In this document: one piece after another, positions 51,901 to 60,712 of the stretch | Numbering within the stretch: the first letter of the stretch is position 1 | Layout of the letters: each line of letters begins with the position of its first letter | Assembly (NCBI RefSeq): GCF_014764405.1 | Contig: NZ_CP061725.1 | Coordinates: 2,232,001 to 2,296,000, forward strand | Direction: 5' to 3' | DNA length: 64,000 nucleotides | Source: Micromonospora craniellae | GTDB taxonomy: Bacteria > Actinomycetota > Actinomycetes > Mycobacteriales > Micromonosporaceae | Notes under the pieces: generated by a model | Seen by the model: the letters and a program-made list of their open reading frames with translations, nothing else | Databases searched by the model: none | What the model was told of the DNA's origin: nothing | Translations under genes and position numbers: made by a program

Positions 51901-54362
51901 TCAGCGACTGGGTCATTGTCATCGACCGGACCCTCGGCCTTGAGTACTTCGACCGGGCCGACGATCGCGGGTCGAACGACTACGTCATCGACTATGTTTC
52001 CACCCGAACTGGACTCGGTCGTCAGGTTCTGATCAGCTCGCGTAAGGTCGACGAGCTGCGGCGCCTGCTCGCTCCGGTCGTCGGTGACCACGGCATCGAG
52101 GTCGACGACCGGCACCTGCAGACGTTTTTCGAACAGATCCGGTTGCTGTCGGGGAGCCTGGCATTCAAGCTGGCTTCTGCTGCTCGCAACCAACGTGCTG
52201 AAGTGCTCGGGCTCGCGCTGGCGCGCATTTATCTAGAGGGACAGCGCGTGCTCGGCGACCAGATCGTCCTGCCACTCGACGCCCACCACGAGCTGTACGC
52301 CGAGACGCGTCGCCGCCCTGCGCCTGCAGAGCGGTCGTTGCGGCGCACAGACCTGGCTTTGTTCAGCTTCGACGCTCTCAGCCGGACGATCACCTGCCGG
52401 CTGATCGAGGTCAAAGCGTACTCGACCATCCCCGACGTGGCCGCGTACGAGCGGTTGCAGACGCAGATCAGCGAGCAGATCGCTACGTCGGAAAAGGTGC
52501 TCAAGGAGCAGTTCGACCCCGACCTCACCGATCCCGATCGCGTGGACAGAACGGTGAAGAATCTGGAACTGGCCGCCCTCCTGCGCTTCTATCTAGAGCG
52601 GGCCGAGCGTTACCGGATGGTCAATCGCTCGGTCGGGAGCCATGCGAGGCGGCTGCTGGAAACGCTCGATGACGGGTTTACCCTGCGGTTCGAGCGCGCG
52701 GGGCTCGTCTTCGACCTTTCTGGTGATGGTATAGATCCGGAGAAAATCGGCGGGGTCGAGTTTCACCACATCGGGCGAGACGAGATCGACGAGCTGCTCG
52801 GGACCGTGCCGACTGAGCCAGACCGGCCGGGCGACGCGACCGAGCCCTACTCCATCACCGTCCCGGCGCTGAGCCGCACTCGTCGTGCCGATGCAGCGTT
52901 CCGGGCACCGACCCTGGAGCCGCTCGTAGAAGAGGAACCTGAGTCGCCGGCTCTGTTGTCGGGTGCTGCGCACGCTGCCGAGTCGTCAGTGCATAATGGC
53001 ACTTTTGCTGTGGAACCACCTGCATCCGATGCTGAGGAGGTCCAGTCGGGGGCGCTTCCCGAGCCGGCGCTGGAGCCTCAGCCCGAGGCCGCAGGTGCAG
53101 GCGAGGTAGGCGCATCCGGCGCTGACGTCGCCGTCGTGCCCGCTGAGGCTGATCGAGCGGTGCCGAGGCCAGACATCCTCGTCGGTGTCACCGGCGATAC
53201 ACCCCAGTGGGCGCTGCTGGGCGAGGTGGCTGGGGGCCGTAAGACCGCACTCGACCTCAACGAGACGCACACGCTCAGCCTGTTCGGGGTCCAGGGAGGC
53301 GGGAAGAGCTACACCCTCGGCTCCATCATCGAAGGCGCCACGCTCGCTGCTCCGGGGATCAACCACCTGCCGCGCCCCCTCGCGACCATCGTCTTCCACT
53401 ACAGCAGCACCCAGGATTACGCCCCCGAATTCACCTCGATGATCGCCGCCAATGATCACGACCGCCAGCTCACCCGGCTGCGAGAGCGCTACGGTGCCGA
53501 ACCGGCTGCACTGAAAGACGTCCTGCTGCTCGCCCCCACCGACCAGCTCGACACGCGCCGCCGCGAGTTCCCAGGCATAGATGTCCAGCCGCTGCTCTTC
53601 GGGTCGGACGAACTGCACATCAACCACTGGAAGTTCCTGCTCGGCGCCGTCGGTAACCAGTCGATGTACCTCCGCCAGCTCACTCAGATCTTCCGGGCAC
53701 ACCGCGCCGACCTGAGCCTCGGCACGATTCGAAACGCCGTCGCTGCGTCGGCCATGACAGACAATATGAAGGATCTCGCCCAGCAGCGGCTCGACCTTGC
53801 CTCGTTCTACATAGATGACTCCGTGCGCATCTCTGACTACGTACGCCCCGGACGGCTGATCATCGTCGACCTGCGCGACGAGTTCATCGAGAAGGACGAG
53901 AGCCTCGGCCTCTTCGTCGTGCTTATGCAACTCTTCGCTCAGGCTACCGATGAGGGCGGTCACTTCAACAAGCTGGTCGTCTTCGACGAGGCCCACAAGT
54001 ACATCGACAGTCCCGACTTGGTCGATGTACTTGTCGAGTCCGTCCGCGAGATGCGACACAAAGGGATGAGCATCCTCGTGGCCAGCCAGGACCCGCCGTC
54101 GGTGCCCGTGTCGCTCATCGAGCTCTCCGACATCGTCATCATGCATAAGATGACCTCGCCCGCCTGGCTGAAGCACATCCAGAAGGCCAATGCCGCCCTC
54201 ATGGCTCTCCGACCGGAACAGCTTGCCAACCTCCAGCCCGGCGAGGCGTACCTGTGGGCGGGGAAGGCGACAGAGCGCTCGATGACCCATGGCGCGGTAC
54301 GCGTCGCCCTCCGCCCGCGATTGACTCGGCACGGCGGCGCCACGAAGACGGCGCATGGGTGA
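48921..54362 (+). CDS. mad8: Giant HerA/FtsK-type ATPase of the defence system (MAD8-like)
   Basis: The protein has 1,813 residues. The first 1,100 residues are not recognisable. Around residues 1,135-1,170 the frame DLALFSFDALSRTITCRLI runs into EVKAYST, with the D...E-x-K spacing of PD-(D/E)XK nucleases. After an acidic Pro/Glu/Ala linker (about 1,340-1,420) a HerA-type ATPase follows, with Walker A GVQGGGKS (near 1,457), Walker B VVFDEAHK (near 1,687) and LVASQDPPSVP sensor region. It would pump or loop DNA during restriction. It is the last gene of the operon; a weak hairpin at 54408-54430 may end the transcript. Confidence 0.8.
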   Translation: MTTTTVGLVEPTPADVRNALEDVLVPRLLNLLTARQAGHCMRVTELETDLALRLVQRLRTATLPGTVVCLLAADEQAREDTTGSLVSSTKLVELRNRPVMETTGPLLVFVPPGLRASAEDSFGVATFEEVALGDAYRMLRKELLAKVPAALRDGINWLRETLAQKNDGRDNDRAWVHYLLTIAANDYEPDAAGAALYRFGLVPDLGLFNSDADVASRIGHNRMQVDELSRTELDERQRVLGLGLPDSAFTARLAGFAGRIGLEDRNAWTRRIITDRENRELTFDKWPAPRSREVAISVDVHTLDLPRVGDNAEHLEKYPALRSLAGQAYLVAGSNGTKTLAVQFKVDPPLTPADGLLKLRAEIESEDGGPTGRAVSVAAGAKPKSDYKATVRNLHKADLDEGWHVLTVTPVADTDRPVVVKPGTGRSEAFFVVRADEDEEPPETKATRYESVLHAVERIAFARCIEGKSARDLKPGQSAWSTPAKGGLHVSASVYIPGGGNIEVRLSERLTDIERKTLLAPAEVGLWQLPISQDGTPAVPRRDETDWASGLGPEAEHAFGAVLSARDRLFADVLGVVDDDHPGEVVETANLIGMRTRITEYAAAFHRTLNAQATYVQRADSAEKAMALRALAGLQQLDALATTYIDGLGTLHRLLLLGPTHPLRLLWLSEWAALGAQWRADLDGQPRDTAPNAQASFFGRLDSLGFPFAVPRQDGRLLAAVGNLTPFWAAYLPSGADDSHGLVDKIAGALGVPAAARGSGVNSTSLILADRIERYVRQHPYVRTLVLNIVNPGDAGLIVEVLLELQRRPDTKQLNYDLRLCTDQTEMPGIGGTLAELTRSDSRFNSDEAEAFSARQARGAPKLAYSVRSLVEFEERPEEFEAHLTILIDAFAGEEHDTARLQQVRQAPAHGFVQQATTLFDVDDEGAGVTWRKTPLFASALRVTGDSGELLVRLPRDLALSAAAVATKAFDRVPTTTLTLDAVQRSLLHQAHDISDWVIVIDRTLGLEYFDRADDRGSNDYVIDYVSTRTGLGRQVLISSRKVDELRRLLAPVVGDHGIEVDDRHLQTFFEQIRLLSGSLAFKLASAARNQRAEVLGLALARIYLEGQRVLGDQIVLPLDAHHELYAETRRRPAPAERSLRRTDLALFSFDALSRTITCRLIEVKAYSTIPDVAAYERLQTQISEQIATSEKVLKEQFDPDLTDPDRVDRTVKNLELAALLRFYLERAERYRMVNRSVGSHARRLLETLDDGFTLRFERAGLVFDLSGDGIDPEKIGGVEFHHIGRDEIDELLGTVPTEPDRPGDATEPYSITVPALSRTRRADAAFRAPTLEPLVEEEPESPALLSGAAHAAESSVHNGTFAVEPPASDAEEVQSGALPEPALEPQPEAAGAGEVGASGADVAVVPAEADRAVPRPDILVGVTGDTPQWALLGEVAGGRKTALDLNETHTLSLFGVQGGGKSYTLGSIIEGATLAAPGINHLPRPLATIVFHYSSTQDYAPEFTSMIAANDHDRQLTRLRERYGAEPAALKDVLLLAPTDQLDTRRREFPGIDVQPLLFGSDELHINHWKFLLGAVGNQSMYLRQLTQIFRAHRADLSLGTIRNAVAASAMTDNMKDLAQQRLDLASFYIDDSVRISDYVRPGRLIIVDLRDEFIEKDESLGLFVVLMQLFAQATDEGGHFNKLVVFDEAHKYIDSPDLVDVLVESVREMRHKGMSILVASQDPPSVPVSLIELSDIVIMHKMTSPAWLKHIQKANAALMALRPEQLANLQPGEAYLWAGKATERSMTHGAVRVALRPRLTRHGGATKTAHG

Positions 54363-54494
54363 GTGATGAACCGAATGCGGTGGGTAGGAAATTCCGCGGA
54401 TTAAAAATGCCCTGAGCATGGCAAAGGGCACTCATACATCCGCTGTCCAGATTCCGAGTCCGTCGTCCGGCCGCGTTCGTGCTCGTCCGCGCCG

Positions 54495-55823
54495 CAGGGC
54501 CCCGGCAAAGTCGTGACGGTGTCTGACTTGTGAGGCTTGGAGTAGAAGCGCCGTTGGTGGTGGCAGCAAGACGGGCATGACCGGCTCAGAAGATCATCAA
54601 GGTTCCTACGCCATGCTGATCGCCGAAGTGAGTCATGCCCGCACTGCCATCATCGCTGATCTCGTCCCTGTCCTGCGCACCGGCTCTGACCGTTGCCGAA
54701 ACCGCTGGTGGGCTGCCCGAAGCGCTCGCTGGTCTGCCTGATCCACGAGCCCGGCGAGGTGTCCGGCACCAGCTGACCGTCGTGGTCACCGCAGCGGTGT
54801 GTGCCGTGGTCGCCGGCTACCGCTCGTACACGGCGATCGCCGAATGGGTCGCCGACGTGCCGGCGGCAACGGCTCTCGCCTTGGGCATGACCCCGGATCG
54901 GCGCCCGTCGGAAGCGATGATCCGTCGGTTGTTGCAGGCCATGGACCCGCAGCTACTGACTGCGGCGATTGGTGTCTGGCTCGCCGGTCGGGCCACCGCC
55001 ACCACCTCGACGGCCGGCCGGGCGATCGCCGTCGACGGCAAGGCCCTGCGCGGCTCCCGTACCACCGACACTCCGGCCCGGCACGTGATGACCGCCTGCG
55101 ACCAGGCCGCTGGTGTGGTCCTGGCCAGCATCGACGTGGACGGCAAGACCAACGAGATCACCCGGTTCGCGCCGCTGCTCGACCAGATCAGCGACCTACG
55201 CGATACGGTGATCACCGCCGATGCCCTGCACTGCCAGCGTGAACACGTCACCTACCTCGCGCAACGCGGCGCGCACTGGATCCTCACCGTCAAAGGCAAC
55301 CAGCCCCACCTACACGCCCAGCTCACCGCACTGCCCTGGCGGGCAGTCCCGGACGCCGCACGCGACACCGACCGCGGACACGGTCGCCGCGAGATCCGCA
55401 GCTGCAAGATCCTGACGATCTCCACCGGCATCGACTTCCCGCACGCCACCCAGGCCATCCAGATCCGCCGCCGCAGACGCCGCCTGGACCAGCCGAAACG
55501 CTTCACTACCGAAACCGTCTACGCCATCACCGACCTCCGACCCCACCAAGCGAAACCGGCACAGCTGGCCGGCTGGATCCGCGGGCACTGGTCGATCGAG
55601 AACAAGGTCCACTGGGTACGCGACGTCACCTACGACGAAGACCGCAGCCAGATCCGCACCGGCACCGGCCCCGAAATCATGGCCGCCCTCCGCAACGCCG
55701 CGATCAGCGCCCTACGCCTGACCGGGATCACCAACATCGCCGCCGCCAACCGACATCACGCCCGCGACAGCACCCGCCCGCTGACACTGCTCGGCATCAC
55801 CTAAGGACTTTGCCGGGGCCCTG
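54495..55823 (+). mobile_element. ISAs1-family element (1,329 bp)
   Basis: Perfect 18-bp terminal repeats CAGGGCCCCGGCAAAGTC are present at both ends in inverted orientation. A 10-bp target duplication GTCCGCGCCG flanks it (54485-54494 and 55824-55833). The exact duplication suggests recent insertion into non-coding DNA downstream of the defence operon. Confidence 0.95.
54635..55804 (+). CDS. ISAs1-family transposase
   Basis: The 389-residue transposase of the ISAs1 (H-repeat) family has an N-terminal DDE_Tnp_1-associated domain (LPDPRARRGVRHQLTVVV) and a catalytic core with Asp in IAVDGKALRGS, Asp in VITADALHCQ and Glu in RGHWSIENKVHWVRDV. An ATG at 54635 gives the full family length. All catalytic residues are intact. 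Confidence 0.93.
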   Translation: MPALPSSLISSLSCAPALTVAETAGGLPEALAGLPDPRARRGVRHQLTVVVTAAVCAVVAGYRSYTAIAEWVADVPAATALALGMTPDRRPSEAMIRRLLQAMDPQLLTAAIGVWLAGRATATTSTAGRAIAVDGKALRGSRTTDTPARHVMTACDQAAGVVLASIDVDGKTNEITRFAPLLDQISDLRDTVITADALHCQREHVTYLAQRGAHWILTVKGNQPHLHAQLTALPWRAVPDAARDTDRGHGRREIRSCKILTISTGIDFPHATQAIQIRRRRRRLDQPKRFTTETVYAITDLRPHQAKPAQLAGWIRGHWSIENKVHWVRDVTYDEDRSQIRTGTGPEIMAALRNAAISALRLTGITNIAAANRHHARDSTRPLTLLGIT

Positions 55824-56029
55824 GTCCGCGCCGTGCCTAGATTGGGTGACGTCGCAATGAGTGGTCGGCAGAGGTGCGAATCCAGTAATCGTGCCGTGAG
55901 TCCGTCCCGCATGGGAGCATCCGAGCAACTCGGGAGCACCCATGGTCACGGGGGTCACGTCTGCGCCGGGAGACTCACGGCCCGGCTCCGGAACCTGTCA
56001 AGTCAACTGAGACAATTTCTTGATTTTGT

Positions 56030-57046
56030 TTAGCTTTGTGCTGGTGGAAGAGGGGCTCCGGCCGAGGTCACGGCCTGTTCCGGGTGGCTGTTGTCGGGTT
56101 TGTTGATCCATGCCCGGTCCGGTAGCCGGGGTGGTTGGGGACGGCGGCGTCCGAACCGTTCGGGATGTGCGGCCCAGGCGGCGTCGAGGGTGCGTTGCCG
56201 CTGTTCACGGATCTGTCCGGCGGTGCCGTGGTGGACCGATGCCGGGGTGTGCAGGCCGATCCCGGAGTGCCGGTGTTCGTGGTTGTAGTAGCTGTAGAAC
56301 GCTTCGCAGTGCTGTCGGGCGTGCTGGATCGATCCGAACCGCTCTGGGAACGTGGGGTCGTACTTGAGTGTCTTGAAGCTGGCCTCGATGTACGGGTTGT
56401 CGTTGGAGGTCTTGGGCCGGCTGTGGCTGCGGCCGATTTTGAGATCGGTCAGCAGCTGGGTGACGGTCTTGCTGGTCATCGCGGCGCCGCGGTCGGCGTG
56501 CACGGTCAGCTGATCGGGGTTCACGCGTTCGCGGGCGGCGGCGTCGGCGATCAGCGCTTCGGCGAGTTGGCCGTCCTCGTGGGCGGCGACCATGTGCCCG
56601 ACGACGTAGCGGGACCAGATGTCGATCACCGTGTAAAGGTGGAACCAGACGCCCTTGACCGGGCCGCGCAGCTTCGTGATGTCCCACGACCACACCTGAT
56701 TCGCGGCGTCGGCGACCAGTTCGGGTTTGGTCCGGGCCGGATGGGTGGCCTGGCTGCGGCGTTCGCCGGTCTGCCCGGCGGCCCGCAGAATCCGGTACAT
56801 CGTGGACTCCGAGCACCACCAGCGGCCCTCGTCGAGTTCGCGGGCCCACACCTGCGCCGGGGCCAGATCCACGTATGGCGGGCTGTTGAGCAGGTCCAGG
56901 ACCTGCCGGCGTTCAGGCTCGGTCAGCGCGGACGGCGGCGGCTTACGCGGCGCCCGTGGCCGGGAGACCAGCGGCGGGGCACTACGGCGATACAGCGTCG
57001 CCCTCGACAGGCCGGTCAGCCGGCACGCGGGCGCGATGCCCCACAA
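56030..57046 (-). CDS. IS3-family transposase OrfB
   Basis: The protein has 338 residues from GTG, though the frame is open further upstream (AEAQAALTPLWGIAPACRL), which suggests an OrfA-OrfB frameshift fusion. The rve integrase core shows Asp in WSWDITKLRG, Asp in TVHADRGAAM and Glu in PYIEASFKTLKYDP. It is intact. OrfA lies immediately upstream on the same strand. Confidence 0.9.
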   Translation of the reverse strand: MWGIAPACRLTGLSRATLYRRSAPPLVSRPRAPRKPPPSALTEPERRQVLDLLNSPPYVDLAPAQVWARELDEGRWWCSESTMYRILRAAGQTGERRSQATHPARTKPELVADAANQVWSWDITKLRGPVKGVWFHLYTVIDIWSRYVVGHMVAAHEDGQLAEALIADAAARERVNPDQLTVHADRGAAMTSKTVTQLLTDLKIGRSHSRPKTSNDNPYIEASFKTLKYDPTFPERFGSIQHARQHCEAFYSYYNHEHRHSGIGLHTPASVHHGTAGQIREQRQRTLDAAWAAHPERFGRRRPQPPRLPDRAWINKPDNSHPEQAVTSAGAPLPPAQS

Positions 57047-57051
57047 CGGCG

Positions 57052-57483
57052 TCAGCGCCGCCTGCGCCTCGGCGAGGACGAGTTCGGCATCGCCACGGCA
57101 TCCGCGCTCTCGGAGAGCAGTTCCAAGAGCGCGTGAGCTTTTCCCATGATCGACAACGCGGTCTGGGTCTTGTTCAACTCGGCCTGCAGGCGGGCGTTCT
57201 CCCGCTGAAGACGGGAAAGTTCAGCGTTCTCGGCCTTCTTCGCCGCCCGCGCAGCCGATTGCCGCCGGTCCGTCAGGCCGGCCGCGGCTCCGGCATCCCG
57301 CGCCTTGCGCCAGTCGAGAAGGTGTGAACCGTACAGCCGTTCCCGGCGCAGAATCGCCCCGCGAGCCGCCGCATCCGGCGCCGACTCGTACTCGTCCAGA
57401 ATCCTCGCCTTGAACTCCGCGGTGAATGTCCGCCGCTGGGGCCGGGCGTCCGGATCCAGACTCTCATGGGGCCTCGACGTCAT
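57052..57483 (-). CDS. IS3-family transposase OrfA
   Basis: The 143-residue protein has an N-terminal helix-turn-helix starting FTAEFKARILDEYESA and a coiled coil ENAELSRLQRENARLQAELN. It would provide DNA binding and be fused to OrfB by frameshifting. Its start overlaps the stop of the oxidase gene, because the IS end now supplies the last codons of that gene. Confidence 0.88.
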   Translation of the reverse strand: MTSRPHESLDPDARPQRRTFTAEFKARILDEYESAPDAAARGAILRRERLYGSHLLDWRKARDAGAAAGLTDRRQSAARAAKKAENAELSRLQRENARLQAELNKTQTALSIMGKAHALLELLSESADAVAMPNSSSPRRRRR

Positions 57484-58532
57484 GCTGATGTGCTCTCCTC
57501 AGGGCCGTCCAGGAAGAGTATCCCCTGGTAGACGGGCTGTCTCACATCAGCGTGACAGGGAGGGGCTCGTGCCGCCGCCTCCGAAGCGCAGCCCCAGGAC
57601 AGCGTGAGTCCTGCCCCGCCGTGGCCGTAGTTGTGGATCACACGGATGCCGTCGAGTCGTTCCTGCTCGACCCGGACGAAGGGCCGTGTGGGGCGCAGAC
57701 CGACCCGGTGGGCGATGACCCGGGCGTCCCGAAGACGTGGCTCGATCTCGGCGCAGCGGGAGATGATCGCCGCAGCGGTGTCCGGATCGGGTTCTCTGCT
57801 CCACTCGCCGGGCAGCGCGGTCCCGCCGATGACGACTGTCTCGCCGTGGGGGTAGAAGTGCGTCAGGTCCGGTGAGAGCCCCGTGTCCTCGAAGAAGAAC
57901 TCGGTGATGCCGGGGTTCTCCACCACGACGAGCTGCCCGCGTATCGGAACCAGCTCGGGATCGGGTACGAGGTGCCGAGCGCCCAGGCCTGCGCAGTTGA
58001 CGACAACAGGAGCGACACCAGCGGCCTGGTCGAACGCGTCGATCCGCCGAATCTCGACCACGCCGCCGGCCGCCTCGAATCGCCGCCGCAGGTAGCCGAG
58101 ATAGACCGGCATGTCGACCAGCGGCGCGATGTATCGCCACCCGGAGACGAAGCCGTCCAGAAGCTCGCCCGCCCCACAAATCCGGAACCCGTCGAGGTGG
58201 TCGCCCCACTCCGGCGGATCGACCCACTCGCGAGAGGCCTCGACACCGGCGACGAGTCGCACCCCCGTCGACGGGTCGACGGCGAGATCCCGCAGGGCAT
58301 CAAGGGTCTCAGCGCTCCACGCACGCACCCGGTCGACCGGTTCCACGAGGTACGGACCCCACATCGCCCCGGCCGCGTACGAGGTGGTCCGCTCGGGCGG
58401 GTCCGCCGCCCACACCTCGACCCGTATACCGGCCTCGACAAGACAGACCGCAGTCGTCAGCCCGGACACGCCAGCACCGACTACAAGAGCATCAAGACCG
58501 TCGCAGCTCACCACGCAGACCATAGGGCACAA
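57480..58532 (-). CDS. D-amino-acid oxidase, second copy, C-terminus altered by IS3
   Basis: The 350-residue FAD enzyme oxidises D-amino acids to 2-oxo acids with H2O2 release. FAD site VVGAGVSGLTTAVCLVEAG, then SYAAGAMWGPYL, RPTRPFVRVEQ for the substrate carboxylate and HNYGHGGAGLTLSWGCA. It is strongly similar throughout to the IS256-split gene at 7249-9614. Past the natural end (AAARAPPCHAD) about 21 residues, VRQPVYQGILFLDGPEESTSA in two parts, are encoded by the IS3 terminus. The catalytic core is intact, so activity may survive. An ATG or GTG a few codons inside is an alternative start. Confidence 0.9.
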   Translation of the reverse strand: MCPMVCVVSCDGLDALVVGAGVSGLTTAVCLVEAGIRVEVWAADPPERTTSYAAGAMWGPYLVEPVDRVRAWSAETLDALRDLAVDPSTGVRLVAGVEASREWVDPPEWGDHLDGFRICGAGELLDGFVSGWRYIAPLVDMPVYLGYLRRRFEAAGGVVEIRRIDAFDQAAGVAPVVVNCAGLGARHLVPDPELVPIRGQLVVVENPGITEFFFEDTGLSPDLTHFYPHGETVVIGGTALPGEWSREPDPDTAAAIISRCAEIEPRLRDARVIAHRVGLRPTRPFVRVEQERLDGIRVIHNYGHGGAGLTLSWGCASEAAARAPPCHADVRQPVYQGILFLDGPEESTSA

Positions 58533-58585
58533 CCGGTTGACGGCGACCGAAGTGAGTGACGTTACATAACAGTGTTAATGACACC

Positions 58586-60146
58586 GTAACTGGATAGGTG
58601 CTGGAACATCGGGTATGCGTGTACGCCGATTTGCTCAGGTGGTGGCGGGGATCCAGGGGTTTCCGGTGACGGCTTGGATCAGGGCGTCGAGCATGTTGTT
58701 GCCTTGGCGGATGGCGGTGGCGGTGTAGCTGCGGATGGCGGCGAAGTGTTCGGCGCCGGTCATGGTGCGCATGCTTCCGGAGACCTTGATCCGTAGTTTC
58801 GGCATACGGATGGTCTGTTCGGCGGCGTTGTTGTCGAAGGGGACGGCCGGGTCGGTGACGAATCGTAGGTAGTCGTCGCGGCGGTCGCGGAGCCGGACGA
58901 ACAGGGCGTGGTGTTTGCGCTGGAGTTTGCCGTCGCGGCCGGCGGTGGCCTGCGCGCCGAGCACGACGGCGGAGCGCAGCAGGTGCTGCTGCTCGCGTAG
59001 GGCGTCCGGGTTCGCTGTGTCCTGCCCGGTGTGGGCGTCGTCGGCCAGGCGGTTGAGCCGGCGCAGCGCGTTGATGGCTTGGGTGGCGAGGTCGGCGGTG
59101 GGGCCGGTGGCGGTGTCGGTGACGTAGACCAGTTCACGCAGCACGTGGGCGTTGCACAGGGCGTGGTTGGCGCTGGTGTAGGTGTCGTATGGCGCCCACG
59201 CGTCGTGCACGGCGACACCGGTGAAGCCGGGCAGGACACCGGCGTCGTCAATGGCGGCGGCGCCGCGTCTGCGGTGCGCCGTGAGGAGCACGTCGGTGCC
59301 GGTGGACGCGGAGTGCAGCCAGGCCAGACGGCCTTCGACGCGCATCCCGGTCTCGTCGAAGTGCACGACCGGCGCCTGCCGGATCCGGTCGCGGATCACC
59401 GGCAGCACCTGCTCGATGATGCCGAGGGCGGTGCGTTTGACCCAGGCGGTGACCGTGGCCGCCGCGACCGGCAGGCCGAACAGGTCCCGCAGCGCGTCGG
59501 CGGTACGGCCGATCGACAGGAACTGCCCGTGCAACAGGTAGACCCCGATCGCGGCGATCCGCGGCCCGTACACGGCAGGCGCGGTGGCCTCGGCGGGCCC
59601 GATGCCGGTGGTGCGATGTCCACACGGGCAGGCGAGGGTGACGATCTGATGCTCGGTCACCACGACCGTCGGTTCCGGAATGTCGAACACCTGCCGCCGG
59701 GTCACGGACACTTCGGCCGCGCCGGCCAGATCGTTGTCGCAGCCCGCGCACACCTCGGGGGTGTGCCGCACGATGACGTCGGGGTCGGCGACCTGCTCCA
59801 GAGTGGTGCCGGGCTGCCCGGCCGGGCGCCCCGGCCCCCGCCCGGACCTACCGCGCAAAGATTTGGGTGCCGGCTTGGCCAGCCCGTCCGTCGACGGCGG
59901 TTTCGAGGAGTTCTTCGACGACTGCTTCAGCTGGGCTTCCAGATCAGCGATCCGGCACTTCGCCGTACTGAGGTCAGCCTCCAGCTCCGCGATCCGCCCG
60001 AGCGCCTGATCCAACCGGGCGAACAGGTCCGCGTTCAGCGCAAGCAGCTGCTCATACGACGGCTGCGAAGGATCGGCGGGCACGAACGGTCAACGACCCA
60101 CCCCGGCCAAACACCTCTGAAAGATCAACGACACCTATCCAGTTAC
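58586..60146 (-). mobile_element. IS66-family element (about 1,561 bp)
   Basis: Ends GTAACTGGATAGGTG (left) and CACCTATCCAGTTAC (right) are perfect inverted repeats. The flanks ATGACACC and CCTGGAAC do not match, so the usual 8-bp duplication is absent. The left flank is the upstream region of the oxidase gene and the right flank the middle of a DUF3800 gene, so DNA was deleted next to the element. Confidence 0.88.
58635..60083 (-). CDS. IS66-family transposase (TnpC type)
   Basis: The 482-residue protein has an N-terminal leucine-zipper-like helix (ARLDQALGRIAELEADLS), a basic linker with SSKNSSKPPSTDG, a Cys-rich zinc-finger region (CAGCDN and CPCGH), and the IS66 DDE core: Asp in VVHFDETGMRV, Asp in VAVHDAWAPYDTY and Glu in NNAAEQTIRMPKL. 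The accessory tnpA and tnpB genes of classic IS66 are absent. All catalytic residues are present. Confidence 0.92.
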   Translation of the reverse strand: MPADPSQPSYEQLLALNADLFARLDQALGRIAELEADLSTAKCRIADLEAQLKQSSKNSSKPPSTDGLAKPAPKSLRGRSGRGPGRPAGQPGTTLEQVADPDVIVRHTPEVCAGCDNDLAGAAEVSVTRRQVFDIPEPTVVVTEHQIVTLACPCGHRTTGIGPAEATAPAVYGPRIAAIGVYLLHGQFLSIGRTADALRDLFGLPVAAATVTAWVKRTALGIIEQVLPVIRDRIRQAPVVHFDETGMRVEGRLAWLHSASTGTDVLLTAHRRRGAAAIDDAGVLPGFTGVAVHDAWAPYDTYTSANHALCNAHVLRELVYVTDTATGPTADLATQAINALRRLNRLADDAHTGQDTANPDALREQQHLLRSAVVLGAQATAGRDGKLQRKHHALFVRLRDRRDDYLRFVTDPAVPFDNNAAEQTIRMPKLRIKVSGSMRTMTGAEHFAAIRSYTATAIRQGNNMLDALIQAVTGNPWIPATT

Positions 60147-60712
60147 CCTGGAACAACTCGGCTACCTCGACCAACGCCTGTCCACGGTTGCGGATGCCGG
60201 CGAAACGGACGAATACTCTAATCACTTCGTCGAACATGGGCGCCCCAAGCGCCCGCGGGCCCTCTTCGATCAGCTTCTGTGCATACCGCCGAGCCTGATC
60301 GTCCGCGTGCAGGTCCACCCCGTTCTCGTGCGCATACTCCTCAAGCAGCAAGTCAATGATCTTGGCTGCGACGAAGAACCGCTTGTCGATCATGAAGATG
60401 CTCGCCCTGCCGGCAAGCATGCCGCCGGGTCGCAGCGCTCCGGCGAGCACCTCAAGTCGTCGCTGATTACGGCCCCGGGCGAAGTGGCCGAACTTGAGCT
60501 CAGCGGCCTGCTCGATCCCGGCGTCGCGGCGCAGCAGGGTCAGCACCGTGTCGGCGGCGCCGTCGTCGATGGCGACCGAACCGATGGTCATGTACGGCTC
60601 GGTGGGCTGAAAAAGGGCCTCGCCATCCCAGCCGGACTCGTCTGCGGCGATCCACCGGCCGTCCGACCCGCCGTCCGTCGTTGGAGCGTTGCGGGAGTAC
60701 TTGACGTAGTTA
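60147..60712 (-). pseudogene. DUF3800-family protein, central part, cut by IS630 and IS66
   Basis: The frame reads NYVKYSRNAP, WIAADESGWDGEALF and SVAIDDGAADTVLTLLRR, then a helical region with FGHFARGRNQRRLEVLAGAL. The DESG motif near the start and this order fit DUF3800, a family with an RNase-H-like fold found in accessory and defence loci. The upstream end passes into the IS630 element at a TA, and the downstream end is cut by the IS66 end after VAELFQG. The C-terminus is not found in the window. Confidence 0.75.

Larger units (their letters stand above)
56008..57544 (-). mobile_element. IS3-family element, second type (about 1,537 bp)
   Basis: Both ends carry TGAGACA in inverted orientation (TGAGACAATTTCTTG on the left; TGAGACAGCCCGTCT read inward on the right). 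The flanks GTCAAC and CATCAG do not match, so no duplication is seen. The right end lies inside the 3' end of the D-amino-acid oxidase gene at 57480-58532. Boundaries are inferred from the short repeat. Confidence 0.8.

Noticed and set aside
54408..54430. Strong terminator after the defence operon
   Set aside because: Only a 6-bp stem with an 11-base loop and no T-run; too weak to list as a feature.
52986..54431. 481-codon minus-strand frame opposite the HerA-type ATPase
   Set aside because: Antisense to conserved Walker motifs; no family resemblance.
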